Shown: positions 46,535 through 59,100 of the stretch, piece by piece | Layout: each line of letters begins with the position of its first letter | How positions within the stretch are numbered: the stretch's first letter is position 1 | NCBI GenBank assembly: GCA_000469685.2 | Contig: LS997565.1 | Span: 17,635,293 to 17,699,292, forward strand | Direction: 5' to 3' | DNA: 64,000 nucleotides | Source of the DNA: Haemonchus contortus | Taxonomy: Eukaryota > Nematoda > Chromadorea > Rhabditida > Trichostrongylidae | The notes under the pieces: generated by a model | Seen by the model: the letters and a program-made list of their open reading frames with translations, nothing else | What the model was told of the DNA's origin: nothing | Database searches by the model: none | Program-made: the position numbers and the translations under genes

Positions 46535-49360
46535 CTTGCTCAGTCTGCCATAAAAGGTTGCCATGAGTTCTGGATGTTTTAGAGTTCTAAGTCACACTGC
46601 TCCAACTCGAAGGTCCTCCTCCGGTACACGTTGGTTGATGCGCATTCCATCTGGATTCCATTCAAATTCTCGACTTTTGTGTTGACTCCAAAGTGTTCTG
46701 AGATTCTTCAACGCAAACCCATCCAGAATATCTGTTAGCAACTTCTGCCAAAAATGTAGGCGACTCTTCACTGGAAGGGGCCTGCACGTGCTCTATTTTC
46801 TACCAAAAAACAAGTTTGCCCTTCGGTAGAAGCCCAGAATGTAAATATTAGAACCACTTATATCGCAACATCAATGTTCGCAATGATGAAGTCCATTATT
46901 TTTCGACAAAAAAATAGAAGTACAAACGAAGAATAGGGTAAACTCAGTTGACAAAACATTCGAAAAAGTATAAAAAAATTCTATCTTCTGTGTTGGGCGG
47001 TCCCCGTCAAATACCGATGCATTATTAAGCCGCACTGTTTAACTGCAAGGTCTATCAATCTATTGCCTTTTCGTCTTGTTAGTATTCGAATGTGAAAAAA
47101 ATCGACCAATAGTAATCTACTAGCACAATCGACCATTACTGTTATGAGAGTACAATCAGAGCAGTCCACTTGAGGATAAGTGAAAAGAGAATGACAAAGT
47201 GAAAAAAAGAACAAGGCTAAGGTTGCCAAATTCTATTTTTTGTATATTTTTATATTATAATATATATATTTTTGTATTATATTTATTTTGTATATTTTTG
47301 AAGCCCTTTATATAGATGTAGCTTTCTGTTACCGTTATTTAAGCATATTGCTCGTCATAAGCACAATGAAACCGAATGAAATCTTCTCCGCATAGCAACC
47401 TCGTCTCCCTAAAGAGAACTGCACAAGCAAACTAAAAGAAACTGTTTTGAAATTAATGAAAGAAAATGAAATGAAATGAGATAAATACGAGCATTAGCAA
47501 TATTCAGTTCGCACTTTTGCTGTAACCCCCAGGAAACTAAACCTCTAGTTCATGCAGCGTACTGAAAAAAGTAGTTGTCATTCAAATTGAAAAATCTGAA
47601 CGGCACTCTTGCCAATGACTCTATTAGAATTTCCGCAAAACATGAGTTTTTCGAGTGTACAAAATAAAACTCCTTCTTTGTTTCATTCTGGATGATGCAC
47701 TTTGATGCCCTATGTCTCCTTTCAAGCAATGATTCTTTATTTCCAGGAACGATTTTGTATGTATACATCCGAGTGGAGCAGTGCACACCTACATTCAAAC
47801 CGCGGACGGAATGAAAATGAAGACTAGCAACATGAGCTTTTCGACGAAATCATTGGAAAAAATTTGCCAACAAAAACTCATTCAAGTTACTTGTAAGGCT
47901 ACCCCGACGTTACTTGAATTATCCAAAGTTGTTTTCTCCATCATCCCATATAGTTACTATTAAAGTCAATCGCATAGAATTCCACTTTATGTCTGTTCAG
48001 TAGTTTTTATTAAATCGACTCTTTACGGAAAACAATAGTCTTATGACATGATTAAAAGCATCAAGTAGGGAAATGTAGGCGAGACTGTCTACAACCACTT
48101 GTCATATACCGTTTACAAAAAGCTCTCAAACATTCCAACTGAGCTCTGATAATTCAAATTTGCAAGCGGCACCCTTGAGTAGGTCTAAAGTTAAACACGC
48201 CACGGAAACGATGGTCGAAAAAAGAAGAGTGGGCGAAGGGAGCAAGACTCAACAGTTAGCGTCAAAAGAGCGAGAAGAAGGCGAAAAGAGAATAAAGAAA
48301 AACCTCAGCTACACAAGCGGTAGGAAGAACCTGAAACGGAACAGAAAGCATGGGTTATGCATTGGGTTAAAATCATAAAGGTACGAAAAACTGTTCACAG
48401 GGAAAATGAAACAGTACTCTTTTATGGATTTGAAGGTATATGCTTCTAAAGCACTATTCGCTTCCTATGAACATGAACCTATAACCTATGAGTAATCCGT
48501 TCATGATCAAAGGAACAAGGAACAACTTCAAAAAAAGGAATTCGGTCTACATTTGAATATATTGAAGAAGAGACAGATAATGTTATATCGCTCGTTCACC
48601 ATCAGTTCTTCTGTAGAAGATCGGCAGAGAATCACAACCAGGGTATTTGTCAAGGGGTACAAGAAAGAAAAACTCTTCATATTCGTCCTAACCTGAAGAT
48701 AATGTTTTAACAATTAATGGTAGGAGACAGGCACATTACACCGCTGGAACAACATCGAAGGTTGTTTCAGAACTACACGGTACCGAGAAAATGATAGCGA
48801 ACTATTCGTTGAATGCGCAGGCCGTGTCAAAAATGTCCCTTTTCCTTATTAACGTTTTTATTTCTTTACTGTTTGTTGAACAGAAGAGGAAATTCTGCAT
48901 GCAATAGCTGCTAAAAATTTTCTACTCTTTATATAGTCAATGTACTGCTTGAGATGTAATGAAAAGCTTATGTTAAGTTTCGATGTGTAGTAGTAGGAGG
49001 TGAAGAGTCATCGAGTATGAAAAAACCCTTCTACCGTCTGTAGACATTCCTGACACGCCTGGTGAACCTCTTCACTAAAAGAAGTTAACTTACCAACCGG
49101 AAAACGATGGTTGTATACCTGGCTCCGACCCTGCATATGATATCGGTCAGAAGATGATTTTAACTTATTATTCGTAAAAGAATGTCGGTGAATTCGTCCA
49201 TTTATTTATCTCCTACAATAGATAATTTTTCAAAACAACTCTGTCTATTAAAAAGAGATTTTTATTGCGCATCCTTCGATATATTTTTGTTTATGTCCAC
49301 TATGTTCCTTGTTTTGAGGAAAAAAGTTAAGGAAATGCTTTACCAAAAAATCCTTCCGCG
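46535..49360. other. Unassigned AT-rich stretch
   Basis: Includes a strongly AT-rich tract at about 47235-47300 (TATATTTTT-type). Frames of 60-82 codons on both strands lack motifs. No gene is supported. Confidence 0.4.
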
Positions 49361-49369
49361 AACTTCCAT

Positions 49370-49882
49370 GAGGTACAACTTCAAGCAATTGACTGCTGAA
49401 ACTCATCATCTGAGGTATTTGGCGAAGAACCCCTGTCAGAAAGCCAGTGTCGACGATGGTTCAAGCGTTTCAAAAACGGTAATGAAAGGGTAGAGGATGA
49501 AGAACATGAAAGTCGGCCTCAAGTCGCCGATAACCATGTGTTAAAGTCCGTCATTGAATTGGATCCACGCCAAACCACTCGAGAACTGGCAACATATTTT
49601 GGCTGCTCAAACTCTGGTATTTATGAACATGTGCTGACAATTGGCAAGAAGTCCTGCCTCATCCGCCATACAGCCCAGCTGGTACCATCCGATCACCATT
49701 TGTTTCGGTCGATGCACCATTCCCTGGCCGAGGAAAAGTTCAAAAATCGCGGAGAAGTCCAACTCTGGGTGTCCAACTACTTTGAGTTGCAGCCGACCAT
49801 ATTCTCTAGAAGAAGAATCCATTCTTTGCGTAAACGTTGGCAACAAGTCATTGATAGTAATAGAGATTTTCTTTTGAATTGA
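49370..49882 (+). pseudogene. Mariner transposase remnant lacking its catalytic core
   Basis: Starting near 49370, YNFKQLTAETHH resembles the mariner N-terminal helix. After a frameshift, WFKRFKNGNERVEDEEH, then LDPRQTTRELATYFG and SGIYEH give the paired-like HTH. The frame then jumps, at about 49645, directly to QLVPSDHHLFRSMHHSL (third-Asp region) and the C-terminus, ending at 49882. The segment with the first two catalytic Asp residues is missing, so an internal deletion fused both ends in one open frame. Terminal repeats were not identified. Confidence 0.8.
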
Positions 49883-49889
49883 TCTTGTT

Positions 49890-50590
49890 TATAATAGATT
49901 CTCTTTTATAATGAAAAACTTTCTGAGCTCAAACGTGCCTATGTGGCAGTAGGTGGTAGCAGAAGGAACTCTGAACCTTCACTGAAGAACGAATCTCTAA
50001 GATCAAGAGTTCAAGAGTTAGTTGTTGAAGAGGACTTGCAGTGACGCCATGCTGGACGCCATCGACTTTAAGAAGCCTTAGCGCCTATTGTGTGTCACTG
50101 AATTGTTGAGACTTCTGCTGGCTTAAACACCTAACAGCACAGTACCAGCCAAACGTTTTTAATTCGCTTGTCACTAATGGGTTGAGAAAAAATCCAAGTC
50201 TTTCTTTCTGAGCTCTCGAATTCCTAATATTCAAGGAATATGATGATCGACGAGTCCTAGAGAATCGAAGAAAACAAATCTAGCGAACGCAGCGTTCTGA
50301 TGATCACGAAACCTTTAGTAGGTATCGTTTATGTTAGTGAAATTCTTTAAAACATCAAAACAGTGTATGTCTTGAAGATAGACACTTAAAGTAAGATTAT
50401 TCATGTTGATGCAGTTCGGTATAGGGGAAGGTAGTCGTTGGTCAGGGTTGGCATTATGTACAAGAATTTCGAAGTTAAGTGTTCCATGATCAGAAGAGGA
50501 GAAAGGAGGCAATACTTTTACTACATGTAACAAGCGTAGAGGAGTGGTCTCTTGTGCTGTTTTAAACCTTTCTGAGATTTACAACTTCAT
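49890..50590. other. Unassigned stretch
   Basis: No gene, RNA or repeat was recognised; it lies between the mariner remnant and Penelope-like sequence. Confidence 0.4.
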
Positions 50591-50593
50591 CCA

Positions 50594-50624
50594 GCTCACG
50601 TTTCGGCCACTTCACCTTCTTCAG
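50594..50624 (-). ncRNA. Hammerhead-like core downstream of a Penelope fragment
   Basis: The minus strand reads CTGAAGA, a short GG...CC region, then CGAAACGTGAGC. CTGANGA and GAAA are the conserved core elements of hammerhead ribozymes, which are known in Penelope-like elements. Helix II is weak here. A related sequence follows the next Penelope fragment at 51564. Cleavage activity is not shown. Confidence 0.35.
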
Positions 50625-50841
50625 AGCCTGAAAGACGAAAAACGAATTGAGATTGATCCTTACGTAGGCCTAGACAATGCTCAAAACAATCCTCTAATCT
50701 AGTAGATCCCGTGGACTCGATCAATACAAGGGTGTTACATGACTCACCTTGAACTCAGAGGCCAACCAATAGGACGACCACACAAGATTGAAACTTCTGC
50801 GTACGATAAGCAACCCATCTCCTTCTTGATCTCACCGTACT

Positions 50842-51040
50842 TCAAAACTTGCAGAAGTCGAAGACGGGCGCGATATCACGGGTCATGGCCACACACTCTT
50901 CCTTTCTATTAATTTGTGGATTCCTAGCGGCAATCCAAAACGCCTTGAGTGTTTTCCGCGCAGGAATGTCCGCTTCTATTGCCAAGATGGCTACTTCGTA
51001 GAGGAGTGGATTATACCGAGATGACTGGGATCGTGGGTTG
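50842..51040 (-). pseudogene. Penelope-like element, C-terminal tail
   Basis: The minus-strand frame holds RYNPLLYEVAILAIEADIPA, RKTLKAFWIAARNPQINRKE and MTRDIAPVFDF, ending at a stop. This is the conserved end of the GIY-YIG domain in Penelope-like elements. Everything upstream is missing. Confidence 0.7.
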
Positions 51041-51563
51041 ATTTTATCGCGTGCTGTATGAAGTTGCAATCCTCAAAGACTTATTAGGTGCATTGCTAAA
51101 AGGCTTACAACATCACCCGGTCCTGAAATTGAGATCAGCTAGGGACATTGTATGGCTACGCAACAATGCAGCATCGTCGGCTGTTCTTGTGTTTGATGGA
51201 GGGGGGGGGGGGGGTGAGGGGAGGAGTTTCAGTTCTGTAAAACGTCACTGGGTTACTTTCTTGAATATACTTTGAATATCAAGGAGGTAGCACTTTCAAC
51301 GGCAATGAGGTTAACAAACATGCAAGTTTATGCGTTTCCTCGCCGTTGGTTGGGAAGATTGTTTATGTGCTTCATTTCGTACCTGAAAATCACCCATTCT
51401 CAGTTATCCTTTCCCCGGTTACGACCTCTGATTCGTGACCTTGACTTGAATCGTAGTTGCAGCTTCTCTCTTCTTGCAACATATTCCGCCTGAAGAGAAC
51501 GTTATAGGAACTTTGAAACCTCTGCTTGAACTCAGACGAGATTGATAAAGTTCTTTATTTCTG

Positions 51564-51596
51564 CTTACGTTTCCGCGTGATCGCCTTTTTTGGAGC
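51564..51596 (-). ncRNA. Second hammerhead-like segment, degenerate
   Basis: The minus strand reads GGCTCCAAAAAAGGCGATCA then CGCGGAAACGTAAGC, aligning with the motif at 50594. GGCG/CGCG could form helix II and GAAAC is kept, but the CTGANGA half is lost. Confidence 0.25.
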
Positions 51597-51699
51597 CTGG
51601 AAATATCGAAGCTAATTTATGACTACCCTGCCAAACGCCTCAACTACCCAACAGAAATTGGAGACCTCAGAAGTCATCACACAAATATAAGTTGGGCCA

Positions 51700-52157
51700 C
51701 TCACCGCAGATCAGTCCGATCCTCGCGAACACTCAGAAAAAGCAGTGGCGCAGTAAGCCCTCCGTACTGGATGTGATTTAGACTCACTGGTGTAAGGCCA
51801 AGTTTATATGCGGCTTTAACTCTTGCGTGATTGTAGGGCATTTTTCGCTCCGGTTCTTTTTGGCCTAGTGACATGGATCCAGAATGCATCGAGGGTTTTA
51901 CGTGCAGGTGTTTGCGACTCTCGCGCCAAGAACTCGGCCGTGATCTTGAAGTCGGCTCCGTAATGAGTTCCCATCCTGGGGGCGCCTAAGGCATTTGACA
52001 TGCGTGACCTGACATTGCCCTCTCTGTGCTGCTCGATGCGTCCGCATAGCAGTCTTGAAGTTTTGCCGATATACATCTCTCCACAGCTGCAACATGCGAT
52101 CTTGTAGAATACCCGTACGATTGTACGGTCGCCTTCTTTGCCGGTTGGGCAGAGCAC
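51700..52157 (-). pseudogene. Penelope-like element GIY-YIG endonuclease fragment
   Basis: The minus-strand frame from 52157 encodes RVFYKIACCSCGEMYIGKTS (the GIY and YIG positions), LCGRIEQHREG, MGTHYGADFKITAEFLARES, then TPARKTLDAFWIHVTRPK. It shifts frame near 51860 and continues as a short tail. In Penelope-like elements this domain nicks the target for reverse transcription. No reverse transcriptase is present upstream, so the copy is 5'-truncated. Confidence 0.8.
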
Positions 52158-52801
52158 ACAGTTAGACGTGGTAAGTGAGCGGTCGTGCCGATTGCGAACC
52201 AGCCGATGCTTCAGGTTTTAGGGGAGTACATCCAAAATGACAACTACATTTTCCAGACCCGCCCTCCTCAGGCACTTCCAGGGAGTTTGCCTTCAAAGCT
52301 CTTGCAGCCTAACATGGGAGACGCTGTCGAATCTCTCACTGGTGCAGCATGAGACTTGGCAGTGATAGTTGATCCGTACCCCACTATTCGTGTTGGCATG
52401 GGTGTTTCTCTGGGAAACGCTGTAGAATTTCTGGTGTTAGATCCTTCTGCATTGTCCGCCCTTCGGGAGCCAACTATCGACGAGTGACCAAGCAAAGCGT
52501 GGTCGACCGCTGCGGATCGCAAATGTACGGCGCCCGGATGTCGCAGAATGCACTGTGCAGGGGGTAATGAAAGAAGCAATGAATGTGAAGAAGTAGTCAG
52601 TAGTATATTCAATCGAGAAAATTTGTGCGAACATACCCTTTCAAATGCACTCCTGGCATCTCTCCTAACACAACGTTCATTGCCGACTTTTTGAAGTCTA
52701 TCATGGTTTTGCAATTTGAATGAGTAAAGCTTCAATAGGAATTATATCACGCTACGCAGAAACCACGAGTACAGCCTCGGTACCATCGAATATTGTCGTA
52801 A

Positions 52802-53030
52802 CTCCGCCTAGAAAATTGCATCGGCGGTGGAGCCCCGCATTGTCGCAGCTGTGGGATTCCTGGTGCCCACCGCACTTGAGGGTTATCAGAGTGCGCCTGC
52901 GAATGCTCGTGGTGTTCTACCTAAATCCTGACGCGGGAACCAGTGGGGCCTTACAACCCTCCAACCGAGCTGACGGTTGTTGATCGGGTCGGAGGAGACG
53001 AAGATCCGGGAATAGTGGCTGACAGGCGAA
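52802..53030 (+). repeat. Dispersed repeat, second direct copy
   Basis: Matches 35824-36045 at roughly 80% identity by eye, in the same orientation. Confidence 0.7.
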
Positions 53031-53034
53031 CCTC

Positions 53035-55874
53035 TTAAATGGACGACTACGATGAATGTCGGATGACTTGTGCCGAGAAGCGGAGAGATGACGGTGAGCA
53101 AAGAATGCGATGTACCGATATTTAAAACGAAGACACTATTTTTGAGTATACTTCATATACTGAATAACTTATACGACAAAGGAATAAATATGAAACGTCA
53201 CATAAAGCAATAGTGGGGTTACCAGCAAATTGATAAGTATGTTGTATAAGATAGATACTATGATGCAATTATTAGAGTGAATAGCACCTAAGTGGTGAAT
53301 GGGTTAAACTAATCAATAACTAAGTAACTACTAGTGCATTAGTGCGAACTCAGGAGTGAGATGCTATGAAGCAACACCTAAAGATGGTATCCTGGCGTGA
53401 ATGAACGTTAGCGAGTTAATATGCAGATGGTATGCGGCCTCGACTCTTCTCGCGTGGCTTCATTGTAGCGGAGACGTCGGAACGTGAAGCCGACCCATGA
53501 GATGTAAGATGACGAACTGGCACGTGTTTGACGCCAAAGGGCTTGCATGCTGCCTTCTAGAGGCTTCCACACGATTCATATATTAGCGCACCGCGGTCTC
53601 CTCGCACCTTGTCAGTGGAGCAGCTTTGCTCTAGGCGTAAAAGTCACGACAGGTATGAAGGAGAACCGTTTCGGTATAAAACATGAGTTTTCAATCTCTT
53701 CGGTGAATGAATAAAACGCTCCTTGCCTGACCACTGCGGGGACCTGCTCATATAATATCTCCTATCCCCCTGAGCATTGCAGATTCGAAAAATTCCGTAG
53801 AAATGGAAAGTTCCACTGCAACTTCGCTCACGAAGATGCTTCTAAGAATGAGTCGATCAACTACTGTCATCCATAGTCCCAATTTGTAAGAGAATCATCT
53901 CTTCATCAACCAGTAATAGAAATCCCCTCTGTCAAGATCACATACAGGAACACAAAGAAGGATCCTACATGAAAGGGGAAGGCAACTCGATTGCCAGATG
54001 AAGTACCCATAATCTGGCCAGGAATGAGCGCACTAATACTCGTGGCTTTGCTTTGAGCTCAATGTGTCGCCCTTATGAAATTGTCACCATAGACGGAAAT
54101 GAAGGTGAATTGCTCCTTCAATGCTATCCGCTCTTGCACCAAATAGTTGTCCAAACCCATCGATTTCTTTTGAATGTTCTCCGATTTCTCGACTGCCCAG
54201 TAGGATTGGTACCCAGAAAACAAAATTCGGATCACGGCCAGGCAGCACTGAGCAGAAAGCATCATGACAGCTCTCGGTGCAGTCGGATGCCTATATTACA
54301 GAGCCTATTCACTGCGGTGCTCACCAAATTTGGGTTCGTCCAGCCTTGACAACACCACATTTATCTCCCCCGTTTCCGAAGTCTATGTAGACCAGCGAAC
54401 TTACGCCTGATTTCATTGCTTCCTCTTAGCAGCTCATGGTAGCACGAGATCTGCGGTTTACAGAAATGTGGGAGAGCGACATGGACTGGTCATGAAAATC
54501 AGTTTCTGTCTTCACAGAAGGTACATTGTTGAAGGCCTTGAGACCTGGGCATTCGCAGCAAATACAGATTTTTGTAGTAAGATTTGTAGCACGGTTCGTG
54601 GCCGTTCTGTAGAATATAGATGGCAACGTCCCGACCGCATGGCTAGAAATTTGGAAAATCGGTGGGAACGGAACAAAAGCTATGTTGGAGATTGTTATGA
54701 TTAAGTGTGGCAAGTCACATCCATTTGTCGCTTTCTTTCCAGATGGTAAAATGGTAGCCGAGTATTTTCTACGGGGGGTTATCAACACTGAAACGAATCT
54801 CCTACAGCTATCCCCCTGTATCTCCCTGCAAATTTCTCTTCGGTTCATGTAGAATTGGACCTTCATAAAGGATTCAAGCTTACTCGAAAACTCATGAAAA
54901 ACTTCTTGCTCATCGATTACCCTGACTGAACAATTGATTGAAGGTAAAGTCTAGGAATGTAGCACACATCATCACTACTGCACATGTTCGTCATTTTTCA
55001 TTTTATCCGCTTAATGTGGTGGATCCTAACTCATATTTTACTCTGAATGAGCATATTTTCCCAACTGAAGTGCATGCAAGGACCATACGCCTACTTGGGC
55101 ACGAAAAAACCATTCTTAGGGTGTTTGAGTCTTCCCAAAAACCGGACTTGTTTCCTCCTTCACAACAACACTACTGGCAAGAACAGAAACAAGAGGATCA
55201 GTAACATTCGTAAAACGAATACAGTTTAAAACAAAGCTTAATTAAATCTAGATGAATAGCTAGCTGACTTAACGAACCAACATAATAAATTATTTGTTAG
55301 CTGATTCTGTTCAACTTACCCCATTGTCGTAATCCTTGATTGTTGCAATTACATAAAAAAATAAGAAATGTAGCAGAATGAAGTAGACGCAGCACCCGCG
55401 AATAAGGAATATGGGAAGAAAAGAAGATATAGTCATATCATGCCAGAAAGAATAAACGCCTATCAATCGAGCTGTGAGAAGAATATTAGAACTGAACAAG
55501 GCAACTCGTCCGCAGCTGCCGTGTATGGCGAACCGATTGCACAAAACCAATTTAGCTGCACGTCTCTCGTGTTTGTGAGATCATGCAGAAAACTTGAAAA
55601 TATCTTGACGCTAGGCCTTCTGGAGGGTATAGTCGTGCTCTGCACTGGGAGCTCTCTAGGTCAGCACTTCCCTTCTTTCCTTTTTTTACTGGAAGGACAA
55701 TTTTTTGTGAGTTCCTACTGTGCAGACAGAAGCAAAGTAGTGGCACTCACGACTTAACGATGAAGAGCTAGGAATTGAATCGGCTCAGGTGAATTTAGTT
55801 TTCTTTCAGAGCTGACAAGTATTTGAAATTGTAAATAAGGTCGAGAGCCACAAAAACATTGCACCTGGAAAGTT
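53035..55874. other. Unassigned stretch
   Basis: Frames of up to 146 codons on both strands show no family motif. Around 54620-54860 one plus-strand frame (KAMLEIVMIKCGKSHPFVAF) is open through an acceptor-like CTTTCCAG to a stop, but no partner exons were found. Confidence 0.35.
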
Positions 55875-56070
55875 TAACAAGGGAAGGATACTAGGCCGCA
55901 GTGGCCATTCAAGATGAGATGTATACCCCCTAAGGTGGTTTTGAACGCTGATTTCAAATCTGTGTTTCAAGTCTGCGAAACGATTCTGAACAAAGTTACA
56001 GGACCGATGCCTCCCCGGTGTTATAGCACTGTACCGAACGGATCATCGAGTCGAGCAAGGACAGTACCGC

Positions 56071-56143
56071 GCAATAGTGGCCTAGCGGCTGGTGCGGTGG
56101 ACTGGTAGACATGGCATCAAGGTTCGACTCCTTGATGCATGTG
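56071..56143 (+). pseudogene. tRNA-like segment in left TIR
   Basis: GTGGCCTAGCGGCTGGTGCGG resembles an A box, and an 8-bp stem (CATCAAGG TTCGACT CCTTGATG) carries a B-box-like loop. The acceptor stem does not pair, so it is tRNA-derived rather than a tRNA gene. The inverted counterpart is 57600-57670. Confidence 0.5.
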
Positions 56144-57599
56144 CTCGTTTTGCTTTTCCATGGAATGCGTCCTAAACGCTTGCAGAACGTTTTTGGGCTT
56201 AATGTTGGGCATCTACAGGGCTCCCTCACAATTTAGGACTTCGGGAAATGGCGATCCAATGAATTTTTTACCATTGTTGACCGAATATACACGCCCCTCT
56301 ACCCCTGACAGTCAAGATGATGTTTCGTAATCTTTGCCGGCTCCCTGCACTTACGGTAGAGGGCGGTCGAATGACTCATCCCATCACCTCCCTCTTTGGG
56401 AGGGAGACGGTTCACACATTCTAGGAATACAGTCCGGGCTTACGAAGCAGTGATAGAAATTAACTACTATTGTTGGAGTAATACTGTAGAACAGTAGTTT
56501 ATCCCTGTGTGCACATATGAATATCCGCTCATTCTTGAGGTGAACGTCCTTCCAAGGAGCCCTTTCATGAGGTAAACGTGGTGATGCCATGGAACATGAT
56601 ACAACGGATGTCCTTAAAACAGTGAATCCACTCACGAATCGTTTTGAATTTTCCCCCTATAGGCCTTAGTTGTTGATTTGAAGTGGTATCCAGTGGAAAT
56701 GACTGTCGTGCAATGGGACTCCCATATTAAGTTTATCATAACTAGTTCTTCCAACTTATCCGCTAATCTCAATAACAACGCACATTGACCCGTTTGCTTT
56801 GCACCTGATAGTTGCAGCCACATAAAACATCGTAAGTTGTCAAAAATAGCCTAATTCGAGAGCTCATGCCCTTTTAATTTCCGTGGACGGCACTCTGTTG
56901 TGATGATACAAAATGCGTTATTCACGTTCGAGGAAGTGCGGCCTTTTGACATCCCAGCTACAGAAGGCTATGGATTCTTCTTCCAGCGCCGTAAATTTGG
57001 AGCTCATGGGCCAGATCACAAACGTGAAAGCTACGTTTCTTTTCGGAATTTTCGGAACCTTTGTATACCCACGAACGTAGGAGGTCTCATTTGCGACGTT
57101 ATGGATCCATCGTCGCTGTCCTCATAAGGCGACCGCAAAGGATCATTGTGATCACCTTTCACGGACTGACTTCCACGCGAAGGATAACGGGCTTGTTTTC
57201 ACGGCATCGAGAAGTACGGTTTGAGAGCTTTTCAATCCTAGATGGTGTCCACGTTATGCTGCATGAACGAAACTCTTACATAAAGTATGATGACACTACA
57301 TTCATTCAGAATATTCGCTGGTAACGTGTTGGAGAGCGTTTGATCCCATGAATCATTTGGAACCCTTCTTCTTGATGCCTCTTGGCCCATTTTAAGCGAA
57401 TATTTGGAATTTGGCTTTTTTTTTTTTGCTCGAACAGAGCTCCACCTTATCCGGCCGGTAAGGGGCGTAAAAAAAACTTACCTTGTAAATCCTTTTCAGT
57501 GTTCCTAAATTGTGAGGGAGCCCTGCAGATGTCCAACATTGAGCCCAAAAACGTTTTGCAAGCGTTTAGGACGCATTTCATGAAAAAGCAAAACGAGCG

Positions 57600-57670
57600 C
57601 ATGCATCAAGGAATCGAACTTTGATGCCATGTCTTCCAGTCCACCTCACTACCCGCTAGGCCACCATTGC
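57600..57670 (-). pseudogene. tRNA-like segment in right TIR
   Basis: Reverse-strand counterpart of 56071-56143, with GGTGGCCTAGCGGGTAGTGA and CAAAGTTCGATTCCTTG. Element similarity ends at its outer edge. Confidence 0.5.
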
Positions 57671-57674
57671 ACTG

Positions 57675-58829
57675 AATACTTGCCCAAAATATTCGAATAC
57701 GAAATTCTGTAAAATTCTCGAAAACCACTTCGTTTTTGAGGAAAATACGCGTTTCTAAGTATCAACAGTTCCGTATTTCCACTTTGATCTGCTTTAACGA
57801 AAGGTGAGAAAATAGAATCCACTCAGATAATGAATAATCTCATCAAGATAAAGCATGGTCTTTAATGCAGCACCAAGGCGTGTAATCAGTCTGCAAGGTA
57901 CCTTCTCTTACTCAACGTGCATTTTACTCTGATTGTTCTCCGAGTTTCCTACATGTTGCGTGAAGGTCACCTTAATCCGAAAATCTTGACAAAAAGTCAG
58001 TGGTAATTGCTGCCAGTGGTACAAGTTTTTTGCTTAGAGTCCTGTGAACAACTGCGTGTTTTGGCGTGATCTCTGTAAGGACAAATTCATTCTGATCACC
58101 ATCTTTGATGAGGTATATCATAGGAAACTTGGCCTAAGGGCGATGGATATTCCATCGATAAAACATCTTGAGATTGAGCACTTCTTATCGGGCTCGCACG
58201 GAAGAATTTGAAAATGAATAATGACTTTTGCAAAGCATGCTACCTGACTGTTCGGCTTCAGATGGAAGAGCGGGAGCGAAACTCCATCAAGCATAAACCC
58301 CTGCGAACCAGAATGAGTCATAATTCTAAAATCATAGAATAGGAATCATAGACAGTTTTGAATGATTCACTTTGTAGCTTGTTAGTTCAATTGCGAAGCT
58401 GGCTTTTCATTCAGAACCAAAGTCTCAAAAGCGAGAAAAATTGGTGGTTATTGCTGCCAGTGATACAAGAAATGTGTAACGGAAAGGAAAACGATGTGAG
58501 AACGATAAGCTCGGTGTGTTTGTTAAGAGTTCAGTTCACTACCATCAGTTCAGTACCAGTATATATTTGTGAGAGACGTAAAATCTTAGTAGTTTCCGCG
58601 ATTCACATATACGCTCATCCAACAGCTTGTTCCCATATATTTAATGGGTGCCCCATTCTGCACCTAAAGCCAAGTTGTAAGCACCAGTTAAATAAATCAT
58701 TCATTTACGTAATACAAAATGTGTTTGGCAGTTTTTCGGGTGTGCTTTCGGGTGTGTCATTACTCTTTGCAATTTGGGCCCTTAAAAGGATCACTCGTTC
58801 ACGTACGACGGCTTGCTGATGTCATCAGC
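57675..58829. other. Unassigned spacer between two related elements
   Basis: A motif of about 27 bp (GGTxATTGCTGCCAGTGxTAC) occurs at 58003 and 58444. A 153-codon TTG-started frame (58358-58819) is open but matches nothing recognised. Confidence 0.35.
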
Positions 58830-59027
58830 TGACAAGGGAAGGATAATTGGTCGCAGTGGCCATTCAAGATGAGATGTATACCCCCGTAGGTGGTTTCGAG
58901 CGCTGATCTCAAATCTGTATTCCAAATCTGCGAAACGATTCTGGGAACAAAGTAACGGGCCCGGGGCCTCCCTGTGTTATACCCCTGCGCTGAACGGATC
59001 ACCGAGCCGAGCAAAGCCCTTAACTGT

Positions 59028-59100
59028 GCAACGGTGGCCTAGGGGATAGTGTGGTGGACTGATAGGCATGACATCAAGGTTCGATTCCTTGATGAATGGG
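59028..59100 (+). pseudogene. tRNA-like segment in left TIR
   Basis: GGTGGCCTAGGGGATAGTGT (A-box-like) and CATCAAGG TTCGATT CCTTGATG (T-arm-like with B box). No acceptor pairing. Confidence 0.5.

Larger units (their letters stand above)
55878..57670. mobile_element. Long-TIR element, CAAGGGAAGGAT family, right end lost
   Basis: The left end CAAGGGAAGGAT is preceded by TAA (55875-55877). The arm 55878-56240 is inverted at about 57410-57670, where similarity stops inside the tRNA-like segment, so roughly the outer 200 bp of the right arm are missing. The interior aligns throughout with 59200-60500 of the copy at 58833. There is no transposase. Confidence 0.8.

Noticed and set aside
58358..58819. 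153-codon open frame beside the long-TIR element
   Set aside because: Starts with TTG, has no domain or splice support, and shows no protein-like conservation that can be judged here.
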